Source: Craterostigma plantagineum
Lineage: Eukaryota; Streptophyta; Magnoliopsida; Lamiales; Linderniaceae
Length of the DNA stretch: 64,000 nt
Assembly: GCA_027422505.1 (NCBI GenBank)
Contig: JAPQWV010000357.1
Span: 62,001 to 126,000, forward strand
Direction: 5' to 3'
Position numbers and translations under genes: made by a program. The notes beneath the pieces are model-generated. The model saw only the letters and a program-made list of their open reading frames with translations, made no database searches and had not been told where the DNA came from. This document shows, in pieces, positions 48,236-59,541 of this stretch; within the stretch, counting starts at the first letter, position 1; every line of letters begins with the position of its first letter.

Positions 48236-49346
48236 GGCTGGGTTCGCCTCTGCCTCTTCATTGGTCAGTGTGAAAACTCGTGCAGGTACCGGTGGAGGTC
48301 GAATCAGATTCAGCGGCTGATTCTACAGTCGAGGTTGACCTTCCGTGCAGTTACGTGCAGTGTGCCCAGTCTTTCCACACCGGAAGCACTGTAGGTTCAG
48401 GCCCGGTCGTGGTCCGTAGCAGATGCCAAAGTGATTTCGTCCGCACTGCTGGCACTGTGGTGCTGGCAGCGCTGGTCGGTAGGGAACGTTGGTTGGTCCC
48501 TGGCTAAAATTTCGGACGCCACATCTGCTGGCCTGGCCGACTACCTTTATTCTTTGGACCCTTGCCGAAGAATTGCCGCTTCTGGCTGCGTCCTCCCTGT
48601 TGGCTCTCCCTCTTCCGATTTACCTCATGGGACTCTCTCACAACTCATTCCGCCTGCTCAGCTATCAGCGCATGCTCTGTCGCTTGGCGGAATTCCAGCT
48701 GGCGCACACCCGCCACGCTGAGGTCTCGGTAGAATTCGGGTTTCAGCCCCCGAAGGAACCTCGTAACTTTCAGAGCATCCGTCGCTACGAGATGAGGAGC
48801 AAACCGGGATAGCTCCTCAAATCTACAGATATATTCCGCAACCGGCATTCGTCCTTGCTTCAGATTCATAAGTTCGTACATTTGCTGCTCTTGGTCGTGA
48901 GCAGTGAAGTACTTTTCATAAAAGATTTCCCTGAAGCGTTCCCACGTCATAGTAGCGGGATCTTCTAACACCTTCACGGTGTTCCACCAGAACCGCGCGC
49001 TTCCCCGAAGTAGGGAAACGACGCACAAAACTTTCTCGTTATTCGGTACCCGGCAATAGATGGTACCGATCCAATCCTCGGCCACTGCAGGGTTAGCGGC
49101 CTCAGCGAAGTTAGGAGGATTCAGTTTACAGAACCTCTCCCCAATAATTTCCACTCTATCAGGCTGTGGGGAGGTACGACGTTCAAATGAGCTTCGGTGA
49201 TTGATCAGGTCATTGATCTGGTCTGACTGTCGTTGGATTAGTTCAGTCAGATGATTGATAGTATCACGTTCGCGAGTCGAGGACTCAGGTTCATCCCGCC
49301 GACTCGTTTCCCCTACGAACTCTCGTCTAGGTCTTCCTCTTGACAT
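48236..49346 (-). pseudogene. gag: Gypsy gag with two zinc knuckles (G1)
   Basis: Start at 49346 (MSRGRPRREFVGETSRR), about 140 bases from the primer-binding site. The capsid domain (SLLRGSARFWWNTVKVLED, WERFREIFYEKYFTAHDQEQ, YICRFEELSRFAPHLV, FLRGLKPEF) reads openly for 233 codons to a TGA at 48645. Beyond it the sequence still encodes recognisable parts in shifted frames: a Gln/Arg-rich stretch, a CQQCGRNHFGIC knuckle (about 48460-48425) and a CFRCGKTGHTARNC knuckle (about 48390-48349). The capsid is intact; the nucleocapsid is cut off by the stop and a later frame change. Confidence 0.9.
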
Positions 49347-49485
49347 TTCCAGATACTATATAACACATAAACGAGCAAGTAAGAACACATAGTCACATCG
49401 ATACACGTAATACTTACAGGCGAGGCTGGTTCTCCCGGCTTCTGAGCGGCAGTACATGGACAGTCTTCAGACTCTAAAACCTAAC

Positions 49486-49497
49486 GCTCAGATACCA
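49486..49497 (-). other. Primer-binding site of G1
   Basis: TGGTATCTGAGC on the minus strand, one mismatch from the tRNA-iMet complement, two bases after the 5' LTR. Confidence 0.88.
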
Positions 49498-49499
49498 CC

Positions 49500-52013
49500 T
49501 GTGGCGACCCTACTTCCTAACTAGAATAATTGGCGGATTTCCGCAATGAAAGTCGCGCAGGACCCGATTTATTAAAAACTTTTTAATGAAAATAATGTAC
49601 ATATATAAACTAAGTCGGGTTTACAAAATGCGTCTGTATAATACAACGGGCCGGAGCCCCAAAAATCTAAACCCGACTATCATACGCCTCTCCACAGGTT
49701 GCGTCCCATGTACCGCTCCGCCCTCAAAAGCCCGTGGAGTCACCACTGCCAGCCAGCCTATATCTCAACCCTGACACATCGGTGTCGGGCTCAGTCCCAC
49801 CTGAAAAATATAACCCTGAGCAAAATGCCCAGTAGGTGGCAGTAAAAACATGCAATATATGCTTGCGTGTACTCAACCCAATCCCATGTCCTCACACATG
49901 AAATATGCACGCTCAACCTATCACATCTCATCACATAACAGGGCCCTCGGCTAGACTCAGCACCCACGCGCGCAATGGCAAAGTATGCCATAATCATGCG
50001 GTAGCCCACGCCGGTCGTGCCGGGTCGCTCCTTCCGCACACAATCTCAACCCGACGACTTTTCCCCGAGTGGCCTACCACCAACCCGGGTAGACAGGAAT
50101 CTCACATCTGTCGGCCGTCCCTGAGCCAAATAATATCTGGTGGTGTGCACCTCGGGTGGCTCAATCCCGAGTAGATGGGTGTCGTAAACCCCCTCTCCCA
50201 CCAGTGCTACACGAGTCTAACCTCGACGACCAATAAAGGTCACTCTACCCCACTCAACCGACACCGTAAGGTGTCACCGTACAAATACGGTACCATCATC
50301 TCTCCGTGCATGTCGTGAAATGCACATATAATAAATCACATAAAATACGTAAATGAAATCACGTAATCGTATAGTATTTAAGCTAGGCCGATGGTTTAAA
50401 AATCCAAAAATAATATTTATAATTTAAAATATGGGTTGACCCGAAAATATATGTTATAATACGAAAATATTTTATTTAAAAGTAATTTGGGCTTGAAACT
50501 ATTTTATTTAAAATATTTGGGCCTGAAATAGGGCAAAAGCCCAAAATATGTCTGCTGGTCAACTCACACCAAAATCGGTCAGAGCTCAAATCGAAATCGC
50601 CCGAAACCCATATTTAAAAGCTGGTCAACCCGCGAATTATCGGGTCAACACCCGACTTCGCGAAATCACTCGCGCTTAGCGAATCGCCGTTTTAAAATTG
50701 GTCAACCCGTACATCATCAAGTCAACGTTCAAATTCGCGAATTACTTCGCTGAATTCGCGAATCGTTCAATTAATCCCGCGAAACCATAACTAAGCCCAC
50801 GCGAAGCCCGACGTCACTCACAGGAATCACCCCGCGAAACTCAAAGTCGGCCCGCGACTTACCTCACAACTCGCGAAACAGCTTCAGCCCGCGAAACTCG
50901 AATCCTGGCCCGCGAAATCTATTTCACACACACACACATCGCAAAATACTTGGGCCCGCGAAACACTTCCGCGACCCGAAATTCCAATCGGCCAATTTCC
51001 TATTATAATCGCCCGAAACTCGTCTAACACCAATTCGCATAACTTAAAGTCAATCGAAACCAATAATCACCCGAAACTCAAAATTTCACTACTACTAATT
51101 CATCGAAACTCAATTTCGTACCAAAACCCTAAAATTTCCAGAATTTCTAACATGTTCTTCGTCGAACAAACACATAATTTAAATCGTCCAGTCCAAGAAC
51201 TCATATATTGAGTTCGAATTCACATCAAAACACATAGCTAACATACCACGAAAATTATTAAAATCGTAAAACTTAAAAATATAATTTCGAATGGCCTTCC
51301 AATCGAATTTTAGCAACTTTACGGAATGTTATACACTTTAAAAGGGTTTGTAGGGGTATAAACCACCTACCTCACGTCCTAAGCTTGTTCGAATTATTTC
51401 CTATATCAAAGATCTGCTCGAAGTGGTTTACTCCTTCACTGTTTAGCCTTCACCTCCTATAATTAATCTTTTAATCCCACGTCAAGAAATAGATAGTCGA
51501 GCTTATGGAGGACTTCTGAATTAGAATTAGATAGGATTCTTACCTCCCAATTTACCTTGAAATTAATTTCCCACGTTGAAAGTCGATTAGAGTTTAGAGC
51601 TTGCCAGCAATTCGTTTTCTCCTTCCCTGTTCATACGTTTTCTATTTCTAGTTCTTAAAAATAATTGGTTACCACACGTTTTACAAAGAGATAACAATGC
51701 CCCAACGTGTTTTACCCCTCTCATTAAGAAATGTCATACTTATCTTTACGTTGGGCTTTATTACCTACTTTGGGCCAATATCTCATTCTCACTTGGGTAA
51801 TATTCATTACCTAGTATTTATTAAGTTATCATATAGTTGGGCCTATTTATTTATTTGGTCTACTTATATTTCGGCCCATAATGTTTTATTCAACTCTCGG
51901 GCCCAATTATTATTTTCGGGCCTAATTCCGAAAAATTCGTTTTGTCCGAAAATTAATTTCATTAATTTCGAACATTACAAAAATAACCCCGTATTAATTT
52001 CACGGGTATTACA
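49500..52013 (-). repeat. 5' LTR of G1 (2,514 bp)
   Basis: Same termini as the 3' LTR. The TATA-like site is altered here: the plus strand reads CTATTTATTTATTT near 51842-51855 where the 3' LTR has CTATTTATATATTT, so TATATAAATAG is lost in the promoter-bearing copy. The CGCGAA-rich block is at 50620-51050. Confidence 0.95.
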
Positions 52014-52018
52014 CCTCT
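52014..52018. repeat. Target site duplication of G1, right
   Basis: CCTCT, matching 42312-42316. Removing G1 and one copy gives RT sequence colinear with P2 at 18320-18345. Confidence 0.9.
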
Positions 52019-53956
52019 TGCATTGCAATTGTCCAATCCGGGTCTCGAAGTGCGTCTGCTACTTTGGTAGGCTCATATTGGCTCAGGAAGCAACTGAAAA
52101 GACTGTGTTGACGACGTGTCCTCACACCATCCGAAGGATCGCCAATTATCTGATCGACCGGGTGACCTCTAGTCCACTTGCGCTCATGAGGCAAGGTTGT
52201 AGGAGATGCGTCAGCCATCTGTGGATCTAGATTGCCTATAGTCTCCGATTGATCATTTGTCTGAGGAAGTTCCAATTCTGCACTTGGATCGATCGTCTCT
52301 GATGATACTTCCTCGAGGACCACTGTAGGTTCTTCGGTATTCTGTGGCAAATCTGAATCGGGTGGGGTAGAGGTGTGAGATGAACTTGGTACGTCGGTCT
52401 CGAACAGAGGAGAATCCACTGTAGGTGCAGTGGTGCATGATATATATACTGGTTCGAAGAGAGATTCCAAGTCGTCTATTGCAAGTCCCGTTGCTTCGTC
52501 TGACATTGACTTTGATGTTGTTGCCGTCTTCTGTTGGTTTTGTGCCAACACACCAGTGATTACGAGTTCTGAAATGTTGTCTTCAGAAGCCATCGGGCTG
52601 AGCACGGGTCCTGAACTGATTACAGGAACCATCAGGTTAGGCACGGGTCCTGGACTGAGTTGACCAGAATCCATCTCTGCCACTTCGTGAAAAGTGACAT
52701 TATAGCTTTCCTTAATAGTTCGTTGGACTTGATGTATACTCAGTACGCTTTTGAAGTTGAATAATACCCGACAAATGTAGCTTCGAATGCTTTAGGGTCG
52801 AACTTTGCACGTTGTTCTCGGTCGTTCGCCACAAAGCACTTGCACCCGAAGACTTTAAAGAAAGAGATATTGGGCACTCTATTATTCACAATCTCCTACG
52901 GAGTCTTGTTGAACCGTTTGTGAACCACCGTCCTGTTTTGAGTAAAACAAGCGGTATTGACTGCTTCAGCCCATAGAAAGTGTGGAAGTCCTGACTGGAT
53001 CAGCATTGTACGAGCGGCTTCCACTAGTGTTTGATTTTTCCTTTCGACGACCCCATTTTGCTGAGGTGTTTTGGCGGCTGAAAATTGTTGACTTATTCCA
53101 AGTTTTTGATAAAACTCATTGAGGTGGTTGTTTTTGAACTCAGTGTCGTTGTCTGTTCGAACAATTTGAATAGTCTGTTGCAGCAGATTTTGAGTTGTGT
53201 TCACAAAATTGATTATCAAGTCACCGGTCTCATCTTTCGTTCGGAGGAACTTTGTCCACGTGTAGCGAGAATAGTCATCTACAATCACTAGGACATACTT
53301 TCTTCCATTGATACTCTGAGTCTGCATCGGACCACAGAGATCCATGTGAATTAGTTCCAATGGTCGAGAAGTAGATGCAATTTGCTTGATGTGATGAGAT
53401 GCTCTATTCATTTTTCATAGGTGACATGCCAAACAATGATGCTCCCTTTGTAGTTGTATAGTTGGAAGACCGTGGACCAACTTTTTCGTAGAAAGACGTT
53501 GGAGAGCTTTCATGTTTAGATGAGACAGTCGTTGATGCCATAGGCTGTTCCTTTGTATATCAATCTGAGAAATGAGGCGTACAGCTGTCGAGGGCCACAC
53601 GGACGTCAGGTTGATCGTGTAAAGATTGGATTTCCGAAGTCCTTGAAGGAGTTCTGTGTCCTGACTATCCAAAATTCTGCACCGGTCAGCATGGAGACCA
53701 CCTGGAAGCCTTTGTCACAGAATTGGCCTATGCTGAACAAGTTACGGCGGAGGCCTTCGACGTATGAGACATCTTTGATGGTCAGATTCTTCAAAATGAT
53801 ATCCCCAAATCCTAGAATCGGGGCTGAATCGTTGTTCCCAAATCTGACTTTGCCATTTGGTCGGTCTTTGTAGTTGCTCAGCAGCCTTGTTTACCAGTCA
53901 TGTGTGTGGAGCAACCAGAGTCGAGGTACCACACATGATGGATCTGCAAAAACAAT
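52014..53956 (-). pseudogene. pol: Copia protease, integrase and linker (N3)
   Basis: Protease VWYLDSGCSTHMTG (about 53930-53890), then a frameshift; NLTIKDVSYVEGLRRNLFSI (53790); integrase zinc-binding LWHQRLSHLNMKALQRLS with CLACHL (53540-53420); core HMDLCGPMQ, IVRTDNDTEF and NGVVERKNQT, giving the D, D and E residues (53411-52896, open). Then the integrase C-terminus (KVFGCKCF, KAYRVYIKSN equivalents), a variable linker of 224 codons (52683-52009) ending HERKWTRGHPVDQIIGD and DPDWTIAMQE, where G1 interrupts. The protease lies in the +1 frame relative to gag. Confidence 0.88.
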
Positions 53957-56900
53957 TCAGAGAGCTTTAGGTACCCACTTAAGCATGGGTCCTCTCAGAT
54001 TAGCAGATTTCATTTTAGGTTCAGATATGACTCCTAAATCTATTTCTGGAAGAGTCTTAATAACACATTGCACTTTTGGAGAAGTGAGTTTGGGTTTTGC
54101 CTCTGTAGGAGACTTGGCCCTTTTGGCTTTTGTCGTCCTAGGCGGAGATTTAGGAACCCATTTGGGTTGAACCTTACAGGGAAGGTTAACTTCAGCTCGT
54201 ACAAATGCCTTGGCTGGTTTGACTGAGGAAAAGATCTTTTCTTGTGATAGTCTCCTAAGGTGCTTGGGGGATTTAATTTCTACGGGATACCTTAGGTGAG
54301 TACAGTCATGTACGGCGCCATAAGCTTTCTTTATGGCTGGATCTTGTTTCCTACGATATTTCCTTTTGGCATTTGTTTCAGAATGATTAGTAGTAATTTT
54401 CGATGTAGAGCCTATTTCGGTATTTTCACTTCTATAGGTGATGGGCTGAATTGAGCACGTAGAAGCAATTATTTTGAACGTAGAAATGGCTCTTTTATTA
54501 CTACGAGTGTCTTTTGTTTTGACAGAAGGGATAACATGTTCAGAAACATTTAAATCTACTCGCTCCTTTATTTTAGGACTAGACACTCTCGCCTTCGTAG
54601 TCGGTGCTGGCTCTACGCTCCCTGTGGACGTAGGTGGAGTAAAATTAGTCTTAGCACTTTTAACAGAATAATAATGCTCTTTTGATTATTCGAAGGCGAT
54701 TTTTCTATTTTCACGCTTTTTATGATAGCGTGTGAGATAGTTTGGGAGGACGAGGAAGCCTTGAGATTTTCCATCTCCTTATAGAATTTTTTCTTTTCAG
54801 CTTCGAAATTCTCTCTTTCTTTGTCTAGTTTCGCTTGTGACTCCTCTATCTGTTTTATGATAGGGGGTTTGTAGAGAGAATTTTGATAATTAACCTTTTT
54901 GACTTCCTCGTGGTATTCTTGAGAGTCCGGAGGTAGAACTTGAGCTAATTCGCTGACAGGTGTTAGAGTAGGTTTCCTATTTTTGTCCTTTTCAATTAGT
55001 TCACTATAGTCAAAGGGGATCTCAGGCCCATGTGAGGCTTGTTTGATAGATGAATCAAACACATTTTCATACGTCGATTCCGTAATGTTCCTAAGAGAGG
55101 TTGCAGCTAGACCCATGTTCTTAATGTCATACATTTCTTTCTTTCGTAAAATACGTGGGTTAGTGTAACCTATGCCTTCTATTGGATTATAAAACTATAT
55201 ATCCTTGGGCTTGTTTAAGAATATCGTCTGTTCAGAGTGTCCCCTACGCGTAAGAAGATCATCTAATTTTTTAATTTTTGCATACAGCTTCCTGCGTTCC
55301 TCGCGTAGGAGAGCATAATTATTTTCTACCGTCAGTTTGGCGGCTCGACAGGCGTCTAGATCCTTGCTAAGCTCACTAACCTTAGCGTTAGATATTTCTA
55401 ATTGAGCTTCTAAGTCAGTGATCTTAGAGGTAGCTTCGGTTATCCTACAATTTAAGGTAGCTTTCTTATTGAGATTCCTAACCAGACAATTGTAGTTATT
55501 TGCTAGCCTGTCTTCTAACTCTTTAATCTTTTCACTATGCTGTCCTAAAGGAGGTTGACTAGTCTCTCTACAATGTAAGCTCTTAGTAAGTTCTTCTATT
55601 TTTGCACTAGAGCTTCTAAGGTCTGATTCGAGACTATTTATCTTCTCATGAGCTCTCTCAAGTTTGATCTCTACTTCCTTAACAGTTTTCTGCTCACGTT
55701 TCATGTTAGTGTATGCTAATTGATACGAATCTAACATGGTCAATAATGTGGAGTGAGAGACTACCTCATTTGAAGACGTGGATGCGTTGTCGTCGTCCGT
55801 ACGAGTGGATGTTTCGGCGTCATTTTCGTTGTCGAGACGAGCCATGAGGGCTAAGTTCTCTTCTTCGGAGCTCGACGTGTCCTCGAGCCATTGGTCCTGC
55901 TCGGCCATGAGAGCTACTCCAGCTTCTTTCTGTTTTGTCAATTGAAGCTTCCTGGAGTAGTAGTTTGCATCTCTCTTCTTCGGGAGAGTGCACTCTCTGG
56001 CGAAGTGACCTGCTTTGCCACAATTAAAGCCTTTTTGGGGTTCTTGACCTCGGAACTCTCCGGAGCACGTTCTTTGTTCTTGGAGCTTGTAGTTCGAAGT
56101 CTGTTGGCCGAGGTTGAAGACTTCTTCTTGAAGTACTTCTTGCTCATCATTTGTCCAATAAGAGCTAACTGCTTTCCAAGGGCTTTCATGTTCGGCTCTA
56201 TGTCGCAGTCCGATTCATCCTCCGACTCTGATGATGAAGGTGGCCTAACGATCTTTTCTTTCTTGATCTTGTGCTCCTCTTCTCCGAGACTAAGGCTACC
56301 GAGTCATCGGTTTGTTTGCTATTCTGCTCTTTGATAATCTCTCGGATATCATCCTCATGTTGAGCTAGATTATCGAACACGGCATGGACATCCAACTCTT
56401 CGAGATCTTTATTTTGTCGTATTTGTGTGGATATTTTCTTCCATTCCGTGGGCAGAGAAGATAGAAATCTAATGTTTGTTTCCATGTTTGTCTTTGTTGT
56501 TTCTATCTTCCTCATCTCGTTGAGAAGAGTGAGGTATCGTTGGTAGATTTCGTATAGGCTCTCCTCCGGCTTAGCTTTGAAGGAGTCGTATGCAGCGAGA
56601 ATGTTTGCCTTCTTGGCCTTTATGCCAACTTCCGTCCTTTGCATCATCCTATGCAGCTCATCCCACATCCCCTTAGCCGATGAAAGGCTGTCGATTTGTC
56701 TGTATATATCGTTGGGGATCCCCTGCATAAGGGTATTCATGGCTACTAGATCAGCCTTAGCTCGAGCTCTTTCCTCCAGAGAGTATTCTCTAGGCTCCTT
56801 TAGTCGCCTAGAAGCTGGAATTACTGGAGTAGCTGATTCGTCCCCGGGCACATGAACCCAGAACTGTGCCGGTCCCTCTTCAAGGGACTGCAGTAGATTT

Positions 56901-57013
56901 TCGGCTTGAACTTTTAGAGCTATGAAATTCAGGAAGCGGCTTCTCCACACTGTGTATTCGCCTCTTTGCAAGATCGGCGGACGGTTGTCATTTTCGAGTG
57001 AGTATGCATCCAT
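53957..57013 (-). pseudogene. gag: Copia gag with zinc knuckle and coiled coil (N3)
   Basis: ATG at 57013 (MDAYSLENDNRPPILQRGEY). The capsid region is open for 271 codons to 56198: VWRSRFLNFIALK, AQFWVHVPGDESATP, GIPNDIYRQIDSLSSAKG, YDSFKAKPEESLYEIYQRYL, WKKISTQIRQNKDLEEL. A frameshift follows, then KKYFKKKSSTSANRLRT, a zinc knuckle near 56025-55980 and a coiled-coil tail (55941-55195) ending at a TAG. That TAG replaces GAG seen in P4 (DIEFYNPIEG). Further frames at 55134-54613 and 54586-53957 encode the basic C-terminal segment ending VPKAL before TGA. This is the best-preserved gag in the window. Confidence 0.88.
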
Positions 57014-58078
57014 GTTTGTATTGTAGTGTTCGAGTTGTTGAAGGATCTTCGTTGATTGTTATGAAGGATAAAAATGATGTAAAGTGCTTCACAAGTGACA
57101 AAATTAGTTAGTAGCATTTGATTCGAAAATTAGATCGACAATTATTTTCGATTCAATCTTTGAAGTTTGATCGAAATTAATTTCGTCGATATAGAATGTA
57201 TTTATTGTTCTCGTGCGAGAAATTTTGTCAGCGAGATATTTTACGAGCGAGAAAAATTGCTTAAAATCATTTGTCGAGAAAAATTTCTTGATCGTGAATT
57301 TATTTCGATCGTAAAGAAACAGTACGTTAGTAAGTTTCTCGACAAGTCAAAATAAATCTGTTGACTAGAAAAGTTTCTCGCGTGTAAATGATTTTCGCCT
57401 GGTCAGACGTTAAATGTTTGACCGAAAAAGTTTTTCGAGAGAAAGTTTTTACGCATGCCAAGTCAAAATTAGTCTCTCTCGAAAAAGTTTTTCGCTGAAT
57501 AATGCTCGAGAAATATTTCTAACTAAAATCGTTTCTGCTAATGACGATTCTAGCGCTGACTTCGTATTCTGACCGAGAAAAATTTTCTCGCCAAGTTTTT
57601 CGATCGAGAAACTAATCCGATCGCAAACCCTAGCGAGAAAAATTAGGACAATCGAGAAAATTCATAGAATACGATTAACACAAATTCGAGCAAAAACAAG
57701 AAATTAGACAGTGAAATTTCAGGTAATCGCTCGCAATCAAGTACTAATCACGCACGAACAAACAATTAAACACGTTATGAAGCAAAATATATAGAATTTG
57801 ATCAAAATCAGAACGTGTTCTTCATGTTCTTCGTCAACAGTAAAATTCCAGAATCAAGTTAATCCTCAATTCGACGTTCAAACAGCTACAGATTTGATCG
57901 TAATCAACATTTAGCACTTAACCGAGCACAGAAACATCAAATTCAAGTCAATTAAGCACAGACTTAAGCTATTGGATCGAAAAGCTTTTCGCGCCAAATC
58001 TGTTCTTCGATGGAACAGTGTTCGAAATAAAATTTCGATCCAATTCTAACAATTTACGATTCAAAACAGAACGAATCT
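57014..58078 (-). other. Leader of N3
   Basis: 1,065 bp, non-coding, CGATCG-unit-rich from 57130 to 57670, colinear with the leaders of N1, P3 and P4. Confidence 0.7.
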
Positions 58079-58090
58079 GCTCTGATACCA
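58079..58090 (-). other. Primer-binding site of N3
   Basis: TGGTATCAGAGC on the minus strand, the exact tRNA-iMet complement, two bases from the LTR. Confidence 0.9.
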
Positions 58091-58092
58091 AT

Positions 58093-58441
58093 TGTTAGGT
58101 CCTCAGATTAACAACTCTACGATCCTAGGCTAGAAACCATAGCAATTCGATCGTTTAGATGATCAATTGAATTCGATCGAAAAACTCAAAATAAGAACCC
58201 GAGATAGAATTCAATTAGAGTGAGAAAGTTACTGTTGTTTCTCTCTAGAAATCGATTTGCAAGCCCTTCGGACCAATTCTCTAAACTTTTTCTATTCAGC
58301 TTAATTCATTTACAAGTATTTATACCAACAATCTTGGTATAAATATCTAACTAGTCCTTAATCTAAAGACTAATATAAGTAAAGCCCCTAATTACAAGGA
58401 CAACTAATGAAATCAAGCACAATTACAAATGATATTCTACA
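58093..58441 (-). repeat. 5' LTR of N3 (349 bp)
   Basis: TGTAGAATATC...CCTAACA on the minus strand, the same length as the N1 LTR. TATAAATA at 58324-58317 with the TACCAA...TTGGTA arms. Confidence 0.92.
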
Positions 58442-59185
58442 GGAAAACTTGTCAACAAGGCCATAGAGGAATCATTGTTGGTGGCTTGCAGATTTATCCC
58501 ACGATAAGCCTCCTCATTTATCACCATTGAGTAAAACTTGTATATGCGATGGCAGGGGAACCATTAGGAGGATCTGATATCTTATATTTTGATAGCAATC
58601 ATTTAATCCTATGAGAACTGCATCATCGTCTGCTATCCACATAAATCTTTGTACTATTTTGACACGTCATTTGCAGGAGAAGGATCATCGAGTCATATTC
58701 ATCCCACAAATGTTTGAGCCTATTATAATATTCTCATAAAGTGGATGCTCCTGGTGTGGTAGAATATATTTCTCGAAACAATCTATATAATCTTGTCCAT
58801 TTATCTTGTCGAATCGCCGTTTCAGATCATTCTAGATTTCAAATGCGCTTTGGTGATATACGATACCCGAAATTAATTCCTCTGAGATTGATCGAAGAAT
58901 CCAGGTCTTGACGAGCGCATCACATCGCCTCCATTGAGCTTGGAGCGGTGAATCTTTTTCTGGACATTTGCAAGATCCATCGATGAATCCGATTTTGTTA
59001 TTCACCTCAAGCGCAATCTTCATCCTGATGCTCCATACGTTGTAGTTATCAGATCCGTTCAAAATTCCAGTCGTCAAATCCAGATTTGGCGTGTCCAATG
59101 GATGTATATACCTCGGAGTATTGAAATCCAGTCGAGCTGTGTTATTTCCTGTTGTATTTTCTGTCACGTTCTCTCCGTCCGCCAT
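58442..59185 (-). pseudogene. gag: Copia gag, retrotran_gag_3 type (N5)
   Basis: Start at 59185 (MADGENVTENTTG). The open 117-codon part holds the conserved N-terminal block of this gag type: PNLDLTTGILNGSDNYNVWS, MKIALEVNNKIGFIDGSC, and WRRCDALVKTWILRSISEEL. After a frame change near 58835, downstream gag blocks follow in several frames (EIWNDLKRRFDKINGQ, the LLMVPLPSHIQV region), with stops. It ends where the N3 LTR starts. Confidence 0.82.
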
Positions 59186-59221
59186 TACTGTGCTTCGAGA
59201 AGATCAACACTGCTATTCAGG

Positions 59222-59233
59222 GCTCTGATACCA
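59222..59233 (-). other. Primer-binding site of N5
   Basis: TGGTATCAGAGC on the minus strand, directly next to the LTR end. Confidence 0.88.
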
Positions 59234-59541
59234 TGAAGAAATGTAAAAGATTGAAGAAGATGAAATAAAGAAAGAATACTATTTTCACTCACCGAGGGAA
59301 TTTGTTATTAGACATTGCTTTTCGCACGTTACCCTATTTGGTCTACAGTGCCACCTATTTATACAATTCATATTTGGGCTAGCTAAAATAACACAAGCCA
59401 AGAAAATAAACACAGCCCAACATACTATGTAAAATACAATGGCTATATTATATATAATTGAAAAGACTTAATAAGATCAGATAGAACAGATGTTTACTGT
59501 CGGGAAATATTCAGCTTCAATAACTTCAATAGGAATATTCA
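59234..59541 (-). repeat. 5' LTR of N5 (about 308 bp)
   Basis: On the minus strand it starts TGAATATTCC and ends ATTTCTTCA next to the primer-binding site. The upstream end is inferred from the TG and the change to hAT coding sequence at 59542. A possible TATA (TATAAATAGG) lies near 59363 on the minus strand. Confidence 0.7.

Larger units (their letters stand above)
42317..52013 (-). mobile_element. G1: complete Ty3/gypsy retrotransposon, chromovirus-like
   Basis: 9,697 bp, minus strand, flanked by CCTCT target duplications inside N3 pol. It has two LTRs of about 2.5 kb, a primer-binding site, gag, and pol in the order protease, RT, RNase H, integrase (gypsy order), then a polypurine tract. 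Long LTRs and an integrase with a chromodomain-like tail fit the Tekay/Del chromovirus clade (inference from remembered family features). The LTRs differ by a few percent by eye (about five substitutions and two gaps in the first 130 bp), so insertion is fairly recent, yet the ORFs carry several frameshifts and stops. Confidence 0.95.
36028..58441 (-). mobile_element. N3: long SIRE-like copia, split by a gypsy insertion
   Basis: Read leftwards: 5' LTR (58441-58093), primer-binding site, leader, gag, protease, integrase, linker, then the G1 insertion at the RT start, RT, RNase H (pol end 40849) and the 3' spacer down to 36028. Without G1 it spans about 12.7 kb. The 3' extra ORF and 3' LTR expected beyond 36028 are missing; the LTR-like segment and P4 lie there instead. 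It is the most complete gag-pol copy in the window. Confidence 0.85.
58442..59541 (-). mobile_element. N5: 5' end of a third Ty1/copia family
   Basis: A 308-bp LTR, an exact primer-binding site and the first part of a copia gag of a different type, truncated at 58442 by the 5' LTR of N3. Unrelated in sequence to the SIRE-like copies. Confidence 0.8.
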
